Assembly (NCBI GenBank): GCA_945862275.1
Contig: CAMAYA010000088.1
Coordinates: forward strand, 1-5,451
Direction: 5' to 3'
DNA: 5,451 nucleotides
Source: Legionella genomosp. 1
GTDB lineage: Bacteria > Pseudomonadota > Gammaproteobacteria > Legionellales > Legionellaceae
Part shown: positions 1 through 5,451 of the stretch, piece after piece
Layout: each line of letters begins with the position of its first letter
Numbering within the stretch: the stretch's first letter is position 1
Notes under the pieces: generated by a model
Databases searched by the model: none
What the model saw: only the letters and a program-made list of their open reading frames with translations
Told to the model about the DNA's origin: nothing
Position numbers and translations under genes: made by a program

Positions 1-1501
1 AGTCGTGGGCACGCATTTAGATATTCTCAACCAGGCCGAAACCCCACCGTTTCTTCCAGATGAACACCAGATAGTCAATGAAGATTTGCGTTACCGTTAT
101 CGGTACCTTGATTTGCGCCGCCGCGAAATGCAAAATAAATTGAAATTGCGGCATCATCTCACGCAATGCATTCGAACGTATTTAAATGCCCACGATTTTC
201 TGGACATTGAAACCCCCATGTTGACCAAAGCCACCCCGGAAGGCGCGCGTGATTACCTGGTGCCATCGCGTGTGCATCCAGGTGAATTCTATGCTCTCCC
301 CCAATCTCCGCAGCTGTTTAAGCAGTTGTTGATGATGTCAGGCTTTGATAAATATTACCAAATTGTACGTTGTTTTCGTGACGAGGATTTGCGAGCAGAT
401 CGCCAGCCTGAATTCACCCAGCTTGATATTGAAATGGCCTTTATTGATGAATCTGTGATTTTAAATCTCATTGAAGGCCTGTTAAAAATTGTTTTTCGCG
501 AAATTCTTAACGTTGAATTACCAGAAACGTTGCCGCGCATGGCCTATGCAGAAGCGATGCGTCGTTTTGGTAGCGACAAGCCCGATTTACGAAATCCTTT
601 GGAGCTGGTTGATATTGCTGACCTCGTGCGTGATTGTGATTTCAAGGTCTTTGCAATGGCTGCCAATGATCCGTCTGGCCGCGTGGCTGCTTTGAAATTG
701 CCGCAAGGTTGTACGTTGAGCCGAAAACAATTGGATGACTATGGTCAATTTGTCGGGATCTATGGTGCCAAAGGACTCGCATATATCAAAATCAATGACA
801 GAACGCGGGGCTTAGAAGGGCTTCAATCGCCTATTTTGAAATTCTTGTCTGAACAACATATCAATGCCATTCTTGACCGGCTTGATGCTCAAACCGGAGA
901 CGTGGTATTTTTTGGTGCGGACAAAGAAAAAGTAGTGAATGAGTCCTTAGGTGCACTCAGGATTAAGTTAGGCCAGGATTGCAAGTTACTGGAAGCCGGT
1001 TGGCGCTTGGTCTGGATCATTGATTGGCCGATGTTTGAGCGTGGCGACGGCGCTCATTTGCAGGCGGTGCATCATCCGTTTACAGCGCCTAAAGAATTAT
1101 CAATCGAGTCTTTACGCAGCAACCCAACGGGTATGTTGGCGAAGGCATATGACATTGTCATCAATGGGTATGAAATTGGGGGTGGGTCCATCCGCATTCA
1201 TCAACCTAAAATGCAAGAGACCGTGTTTGATTTATTGGGGATTGCTGCGGTTGAGGCACAAGAGAAATTTGGCTTTTTGCTCGATGCGCTTCAATATGGT
1301 TGCCCTCCGCACGGCGGGATTGCATTAGGCATTGATCGACTGGCCATGCTGCTGACGGGGTCCAGTTCCATTCGGGATGTGATTGCGTTTCCCAAAACCC
1401 AATCGGCATCGTGTCTCTTAACGAGTGCGCCGGCTTCTGTAGGTGATGCTCAGTTGACTGAATTAGGGATACGTCTTGCACCGACGATACCGGCAAAATA
1501 A
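1..1501 (+). CDS. aspS: Aspartyl-tRNA synthetase (AspRS), 5'-truncated by the window edge
   Basis: Class II aminoacyl-tRNA synthetase that charges tRNA-Asp with aspartate using ATP in the cytoplasm. The reading frame is open to the left edge (first full codon at base 2), so the GTG at 5 is internal, not a start. Numbering from that GTG, 498 residues are visible. Class II motif 1 lies near 62-72 (FLDIETP), the aspartate/ATP-binding QSPQLFK at 100-106, motif 2 at 122-139 (FRDEDLRADRQPEF, with R125), and the bacterial GAD insertion at about 196-330. HHPF is at 356-359, GGGSIRIH at 392-399 (R397), and motif 3 is GIDR at 442-445 (R445). Adding 92 to these positions gives the E. coli numbers I recall (Q195, K198, R217, H448/H449, R489, R537) and a total of 590, so the enzyme appears full length with about 92 residues (most of the anticodon-binding OB fold) off-window. 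Whether it is tRNA-Asp-specific or also charges tRNA-Asn depends largely on that missing part. Its last 26 bases overlap the next gene. Confidence 0.98.
   Translation, partial: VVGTHLDILNQAETPPFLPDEHQIVNEDLRYRYRYLDLRRREMQNKLKLRHHLTQCIRTYLNAHDFLDIETPMLTKATPEGARDYLVPSRVHPGEFYALPQSPQLFKQLLMMSGFDKYYQIVRCFRDEDLRADRQPEFTQLDIEMAFIDESVILNLIEGLLKIVFREILNVELPETLPRMAYAEAMRRFGSDKPDLRNPLELVDIADLVRDCDFKVFAMAANDPSGRVAALKLPQGCTLSRKQLDDYGQFVGIYGAKGLAYIKINDRTRGLEGLQSPILKFLSEQHINAILDRLDAQTGDVVFFGADKEKVVNESLGALRIKLGQDCKLLEAGWRLVWIIDWPMFERGDGAHLQAVHHPFTAPKELSIESLRSNPTGMLAKAYDIVINGYEIGGGSIRIHQPKMQETVFDLLGIAAVEAQEKFGFLLDALQYGCPPHGGIALGIDRLAMLLTGSSSIRDVIAFPKTQSASCLLTSAPASVGDAQLTELGIRLAPTIPAK
1465..1469 (+). promoter_or_regulatory. 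Shine-Dalgarno (AGGGA) for the channel gene, inside aspS
   Basis: AGGGA lies six bases upstream of the TTG at 1476, which is good ribosome-binding spacing. It supports TTG as the start of the channel gene. The next in-frame TTG (1548) falls inside the hydrophobic segment and would destroy the signal peptide. The only other candidate is a rare ATT codon at 1521 preceded by a GGGCAGG stretch. The site lies in the aspS coding sequence, so initiation is probably coupled to aspS translation. Confidence 0.55.
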
Positions 1502-4433
1502 ATTACAGGGCAGGTCTTGCATTGGACGGCGTTGGGTAGCGTTTTGTTTGCTGTCGATTTTTATTCATGCACCTTGTGCCGCGCCGTATGATGACAGTGC
1601 CGACACGCTGAACGCTTATTTAGCGCAAGAAAAAATTAGCATATTGAGCAGCAATGATGATCTGAAATTATTGTCCTCTTCTATTGCGCCCATAACGCCT
1701 ATCTCCTTGGCACAAGCGAAGCAGCAAAACACAACCATGCAGGCTTTGATTCGAGCCAAAATTGCGAGCCTAGGGGACTTTCTTAGCGCTCAACGCGAAG
1801 AACAACACAACTTTACGGGTCGTTTGAAAAAATTACAGCAATTGCCTTTGGCAAAATCACAAGACAGCCGCCTGCTGGAAGCGCGAACGAATAGTATTCA
1901 CGCAAGGCTCACGGAGATCGATAAAACCATTGGATTGATTAATGAAAATATTGTGCTGGCAACGGCCTATGAAACAACGCTTCAAGTAGAACAAAGCCGA
2001 TTGGATCTGTTACAGGCTAATTTAGCTGAACAAAAACAGTTGGACCAACTGCGAGAAAAAATCCAAGCGTTAAAACGCACGCGTAACGCGTTATACCAAC
2101 AAAACATTGCCCATCAGAAAGAAAGCAAATCAAACATTCCTTTTGCACAACGTTTAAATGAAGAGGCGCGGCTGCTGCTGAACAATCAAGCCATCATTCT
2201 GCTCCAGCATCAAATCATTGGGCTCGTCTTGCAAAAAAAACTTATTTCGGCGGATTATCTTTTGTTGAAAAAGCAGGATGTGAGTGCCATTGAATCCGCG
2301 ACGGATAGCTATAAGGTAGGTATTAAACAATTGTCAGAAATTGAAAAATCACTCAAGAAAATGCTGGCGTTGTTGGATAGTGAGCGTACGTTTTTTTCCC
2401 ATGGCCCGTTAAAAGAGAAATTTTTAAGCATTCGAAAAATCGCTACTTCACGCCTGAATGATGTGCGCCTTGAGCGGGATGTGCTGAAAAAAAACCTTGA
2501 AAAAAAACAGGCACAATTAAACCGGAAATTGGGTTCTCGTAAACATTTAGCGGAATACCATTTTAACAGTTGGCCGATGATCACCAGTCAATTATTGCAG
2601 ATTCCAACACAGCTTTATAATTACATGAAATTATTGGCATTAAAAACAACGGATAATTATCTACGGCAATTGCCTTGGTCAGCCGCATTTCTATGGGGAA
2701 GTTTGGGATTGATTTTGTTGGCTGCCAGCACATTAGGGCGCAGTTTACGTGCAGTTGTACAAGGAAAAGAGCGCTCAAATATATCCGGCCATCTTTATGA
2801 CGGTGTCTTGATTTTATTGTATCGCAATATTCCGCACCTTGCGGTGGCGGCTATGCTCATGGTTGCCTTTTTTCTGAATCAGGTGGTGTTTGCCAATTAT
2901 CAGTTCTTATTCAATGTGTGGTTGGTGTGGCTTACGTTTCGTAATTTAATTTTGATAGCACGCCTCATGTTTTTAGAACGCATTAGCGACGCCTCTGGCC
3001 GAGATGTGAAATTGTATTACCGTTTGCAATGGCTCTTGCTGATGGGAGGGTGGAGCACCGCATTGATGATTGTGAGTCATCAGTTGCCGTTGTCTTTATT
3101 GCTTCAGGATATTTTTAACCGCTTGTTTATGTTGTTTTTATTGGCCGTGTCATGCGTGGCATGGAAAAGCAAAGACATGATCCCTTATCTATTGTGGCCG
3201 TTGTTGAAAACCAAAAAACGTTACTTGCGAAATGCGATTTCGTTGTTGGTCGAGTTGATCCCGCTTACCCTTTTGACCACTGCCATGATTGGTTTGGTGG
3301 GGTATATTGATCTCGCATGGACCATGAGCCGGTATCAGGCGTATTTGTTGTTGGTGCTGACCACCTATGTTTTGTTGCGAGGCGTGTTGTTGGATGCACT
3401 GGAACTGATGTCCAAATGGATGATTGCATCGTTGCACAATGGTTGGTTATGGATCGAGGTTATCTTAAAACCGTGTGATGCTATTTTACGCGTGGCCTTG
3501 GTGTTTTTGGCCGTGGTGGTCTTGTTTCAAGGGTTTGGTTGGTCGGCCGATTCGCATGTGGTGCTTGCTTTGCGTCAAATGGGGCACTATCCCTTAGTCA
3601 ATTTATCAGGCGCGCACATCACGCTCTTTAGCGCGTTGGCGTTTGTGGCACTTCTTTTTGTCTTTATTTGGTTTGCAAAATGGACGCGCGAATTTTGCTA
3701 TCGCTGGTTATACCGTCAAGTGAGCGATCCTGGCGTCCGCAACAGCCTTTCGGTTTTTACACAATACGCCGTTGTTTTGTCGGGTGGATTAATCACGCTC
3801 CGCGTATTGGGGATTGATTTCACGGGCATGGCCATTGTGTTTGGTGGATTGGCTGTCGGGATGGGGTTTGGATTGCGCGATTTCGCGAGCAACATCGTGG
3901 GCGGTATCATGTTGTTGATTGAGCGGCCTGTGCGTGAGGGCGACTTAATTACCGTGGGCGAGCATGAAGGGCGTGTTGCACACATTGGGATACGCGCGAT
4001 GCGGGTGTCTTCCTGGGACAACATGGAGGTGCTCATTCCAAATGCCGAAACATTCAGCAAGCCATTTACCAATTGGACGCTTCAAGACAACATTGTAAGA
4101 ACAGTCGTGCCCATTAAAGTCAGCCGTGCCGATGATCCGGGGATGGTTCAGCGGTTGATTTTAGATGTTTTGGTGATTATCCCAGAAGTATTAAGTGTGC
4201 CGGAACCCCAAGTCTTGCTAAAACAAATTGACGATGTCTTGATTGAATTTGAACTCCGTTACTTTATCAACGTGCAAAGCCACACGCGGTTTGAAGTTCG
4301 GTCAAACGTATTATTTGCCATCATGGCACAATTTAAAGCCGCAGGTGTGAAATCGCCCATTCCGTCCCTTAGTGTAGAGTTAAATGAGCCCGCCCGACAT
4401 GATGCCATTAAAGATACCACCTCCGATCAGTGA
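1476..4433 (+). CDS. Large mechanosensitive channel of the MscS superfamily (MscK/MscM-like)
   Basis: Inner-membrane channel predicted to open under membrane tension and release solutes during hypo-osmotic shock. The 985 residues start with a signal peptide: a basic stretch, then a hydrophobic core at about 20-33, with cleavage likely near 34-36. A periplasmic, strongly helical and coiled-coil-prone region rich in Gln, Lys, Glu and Leu follows at about 40-395. About eleven hydrophobic segments come next, near 401-420, 445-470, 472-498, 516-536, 540-563, 587-612, 619-641, 666-687, 713-733, 762-780 and 782-818. The last is the glycine-rich MscS pore helix (GLAVGMGFGL at 791-800, then ERPVREGD at 816-823). 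The cytoplasmic beta and C-terminal MscS domains fill about 820-970, with the signature IPN at 854-856. This layout matches E. coli MscK and MscM (about 1,110-1,120 residues), but the periplasmic part is shorter. I cannot choose between MscK and MscM, so no symbol is given. Odd points are Arg801 in the pore helix and a 13-residue tail formed by the overlap with mutH. The start is TTG, supported by the Shine-Dalgarno and the signal peptide. Confidence 0.93.
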   Translation: MHRRYRQNKLQGRSCIGRRWVAFCLLSIFIHAPCAAPYDDSADTLNAYLAQEKISILSSNDDLKLLSSSIAPITPISLAQAKQQNTTMQALIRAKIASLGDFLSAQREEQHNFTGRLKKLQQLPLAKSQDSRLLEARTNSIHARLTEIDKTIGLINENIVLATAYETTLQVEQSRLDLLQANLAEQKQLDQLREKIQALKRTRNALYQQNIAHQKESKSNIPFAQRLNEEARLLLNNQAIILLQHQIIGLVLQKKLISADYLLLKKQDVSAIESATDSYKVGIKQLSEIEKSLKKMLALLDSERTFFSHGPLKEKFLSIRKIATSRLNDVRLERDVLKKNLEKKQAQLNRKLGSRKHLAEYHFNSWPMITSQLLQIPTQLYNYMKLLALKTTDNYLRQLPWSAAFLWGSLGLILLAASTLGRSLRAVVQGKERSNISGHLYDGVLILLYRNIPHLAVAAMLMVAFFLNQVVFANYQFLFNVWLVWLTFRNLILIARLMFLERISDASGRDVKLYYRLQWLLLMGGWSTALMIVSHQLPLSLLLQDIFNRLFMLFLLAVSCVAWKSKDMIPYLLWPLLKTKKRYLRNAISLLVELIPLTLLTTAMIGLVGYIDLAWTMSRYQAYLLLVLTTYVLLRGVLLDALELMSKWMIASLHNGWLWIEVILKPCDAILRVALVFLAVVVLFQGFGWSADSHVVLALRQMGHYPLVNLSGAHITLFSALAFVALLFVFIWFAKWTREFCYRWLYRQVSDPGVRNSLSVFTQYAVVLSGGLITLRVLGIDFTGMAIVFGGLAVGMGFGLRDFASNIVGGIMLLIERPVREGDLITVGEHEGRVAHIGIRAMRVSSWDNMEVLIPNAETFSKPFTNWTLQDNIVRTVVPIKVSRADDPGMVQRLILDVLVIIPEVLSVPEPQVLLKQIDDVLIEFELRYFINVQSHTRFEVRSNVLFAIMAQFKAAGVKSPIPSLSVELNEPARHDAIKDTTSDQ

Positions 4434-5067
4434 AACGGAGCTCTTGGACCGAGCGCAGGCGATTGAAGGATTAAGCTTCGCACAATTGGCAAGCCTACTG
4501 CAGGTGTGCGTTCCAGAGCATGCAGCACAGCGAAAGGGGTGGGCAGGGCAGGCGATAGAGTGGGCGCTGGGGGCAAATGCGGGGAGTCGCGCTGAACCTG
4601 ACTTTTATGATCTCGGCATTGAACTCAAAACCGTGCCTATTAATCATTTAGGAAAGCCCGCAGAATCAACGTTTGTGACCACGATTCCATTGCTGACCAT
4701 TCATCAGCAAACGTGGCAAACATCCACTTGTTATGCCAAATTGAAACGGGTGTTGTGGGTGCCGATTGAGGGCGATGTTCGCGTTCCTTTTTTGCATCGG
4801 CGGATTGGGGGTGCTTTGTTGTGGTCACCTAGTGTTGATGAGCAAGCCGTGCTGGCGCAAGATTGGTCTGAGCTCTCATTGATGATTGGCACAGGCAAAC
4901 TTTCCGGAATTCATGCGAACATGGGTGACTATTTACAAGTCAGGCCAAAGGCGGCGAATGCTAAATCGCTTTGCTACGGGTATGATGATATGGGGAATAA
5001 AATCCTAACGCTGCCCCGCGGGTTCTATTTGCGCAGTCGTTTTACCGACACCTTATTGATGGGATAA
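4384..5067 (+). CDS. mutH: DNA mismatch repair endonuclease MutH
   Basis: Methyl-directed mismatch-repair endonuclease. After activation by MutS and MutL it nicks the unmethylated strand at hemimethylated GATC sites, marking the new strand for removal. The 227-residue protein aligns with E. coli MutH (229 residues) at a constant offset of +3. The catalytic set is intact: E59, D73 and the E80-x-K82 pair (in GIELKT) correspond to E. coli E56, D70, E77 and K79. Also conserved are KLKRVLW (119-125), LLWSP (145-149), VRPKAANAK (186-194, with R187) and LPRGFYL (210-216). Y215 there corresponds to Y212, the residue tied to sensing adenine methylation. The protein stops five residues before the E. 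coli C-terminus. The start at 4384 overlaps the channel gene by 50 bases and has only a weak AGAG four bases upstream. Met6 (4399) and Met7 (4402) are possible alternative starts, and the first 15 or so residues are poorly conserved, so they do not decide it. Family knowledge implies Dam, MutS and MutL elsewhere in the genome. Confidence 0.97.
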   Translation: MSPPDMMPLKIPPPISETELLDRAQAIEGLSFAQLASLLQVCVPEHAAQRKGWAGQAIEWALGANAGSRAEPDFYDLGIELKTVPINHLGKPAESTFVTTIPLLTIHQQTWQTSTCYAKLKRVLWVPIEGDVRVPFLHRRIGGALLWSPSVDEQAVLAQDWSELSLMIGTGKLSGIHANMGDYLQVRPKAANAKSLCYGYDDMGNKILTLPRGFYLRSRFTDTLLMG

Positions 5068-5071
5068 ATAC

Positions 5072-5451
5072 ATGCACTTACATATCTTAGGATTAAGCGG
5101 CACCTTCATGAGCGCTTTGGCTTTACTGGCAAGGGAGTCCGGGTTTCAGGTTACGGGCAGTGATGCCCATTGTTACCCACCCGTGAGTGACTTACTGACC
5201 GCGAAGGGGATCACATGGACCGACGGTTATGAAGATGATACACAAGCGTTAAAAGCGGACTGTGTCATTGTAGGCAATGCGATGAAGCGTGGCATGCCGG
5301 TCATTGAATCGGTTCTTGAGGCGGGTATTGCCTATACCTCCGGGCCGCAATGGTTGGCTGAGCACATTTTGCCGCATCGTCGCGTATTAGCCGTAGCAGG
5401 AACGCACGGGAAAACCACGACCACCTCGATGCTTGCGTTTATATTGAGTCA
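5072..5451 (+). CDS. mpl: UDP-N-acetylmuramate:L-Ala-gamma-D-Glu-meso-DAP ligase (Mpl), 3'-truncated by the window edge
   Basis: Cytoplasmic Mur-family ligase of peptidoglycan recycling. It uses ATP to join the recovered tripeptide L-Ala-gamma-D-Glu-meso-diaminopimelate to UDP-MurNAc, bypassing the MurC, MurD and MurE steps. The first 126 residues are visible, against about 457 for the E. coli enzyme. They contain the N-terminal UDP-sugar-binding fold with ILGLSGTFM (5-13), VTGSDAHCYPP (27-37), VGNAMKRG (67-74) and TSGPQWL (89-95). The ATP-binding P-loop follows at 109-117 (AGTHGKTTT). TFM, YPP and GPQWL separate Mpl from MurC, its closest relative. The ATG at 5072 lies four bases after the mutH stop, with GGGA (5061-5064) seven bases upstream as a plausible ribosome-binding site, so it is probably co-transcribed with mutH. 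About 330 residues, including the central and C-terminal domains, lie beyond the window, so I cannot check that the gene is intact. Confidence 0.97.
   Translation, partial: MHLHILGLSGTFMSALALLARESGFQVTGSDAHCYPPVSDLLTAKGITWTDGYEDDTQALKADCVIVGNAMKRGMPVIESVLEAGIAYTSGPQWLAEHILPHRRVLAVAGTHGKTTTTSMLAFILS

Noticed and set aside
5..7. GTG as the start codon of aspS
   Set aside because: The frame stays open to the window edge and the alignment places this codon at about residue 93 of the E. coli protein, so it is internal.
1020..1328. Plus-strand second-frame open frame of 102 codons inside aspS
   Set aside because: It is nested in a strongly conserved enzyme region, with Cys/Arg/Trp-rich translation and no domain.
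1206..1496. Minus-strand open frame of 96 codons opposite the aspS 3' end
   Set aside because: It is antisense to motif 3 of AspRS, resembles no known protein, and is explained by codon constraint on the sense strand.
1566..1586. Possible lipoprotein lipobox around Cys34 of the channel (HAPC)
   Set aside because: Pro precedes the Cys and there is no Leu/Val-[Ala/Ser]-[Gly/Ala] pattern. An ordinary signal-peptidase I site fits better.
3189..3437. Gln/His-rich minus-strand open frame opposite the channel membrane segments
   Set aside because: The Gln/His richness is the complement of many TTG and GTG codons in the hydrophobic helices. It is a composition effect.
3716..4072. Minus-strand open frame of 118 codons opposite the channel pore region
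   Set aside because: It lies entirely within the best-conserved part of the channel gene and is rich in Pro, Ser, Thr and Asn, as expected from the antisense of hydrophobic codons. It has no recognisable motif.
4424..4427. GATC at the channel/mutH overlap as a possible Dam-dependent control site for mutH
   Set aside because: GATC occurs many times across the window at about the chance rate. This single copy is not clustered and not placed at a promoter.

Overview
The window is a compact, all-plus-strand stretch of bacterial chromosome with four genes in a row: the end of aspS (aspartyl-tRNA synthetase), a large mechanosensitive channel of the MscK/MscM type, mutH (mismatch-repair nicking endonuclease) and the start of mpl (murein tripeptide ligase for peptidoglycan recycling). 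MutH and Mpl together, and the close match of all recalled motifs to the E. coli proteins, point to a gammaproteobacterium, presumably one with Dam methylation. The base composition looks moderate (I estimate mid-40s % G+C by eye). A Legionellales/Coxiella-like host would fit, but the sequence alone does not fix the genus.

Layout: positions 1-1501 hold the 3' part of aspS, whose first roughly 92 residues lie outside the window. The channel gene (1476-4433) begins inside the last 26 bases of aspS at a TTG codon with a good Shine-Dalgarno. mutH (4384-5067) begins inside the last 50 bases of the channel gene. mpl begins at 5072, four bases after the mutH stop, and runs off the right edge. No stretch longer than four bases is free of coding sequence. 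I found no terminator, internal promoter, RNA gene, mobile element, repeat array or CRISPR.

The overlaps and the 4-base gap strongly suggest one transcript with translational coupling. The genes do not form a single pathway: protein synthesis, osmotic-shock protection at the inner membrane, DNA repair and cell-wall recycling. The channel and Mpl share a cell-envelope theme. This is an ordinary housekeeping region. The points worth a second look are details: a charged residue in the channel's pore helix, a MutH that lacks the last five residues of the E. coli protein, the gene overlaps, and A8 tracts in the channel gene.
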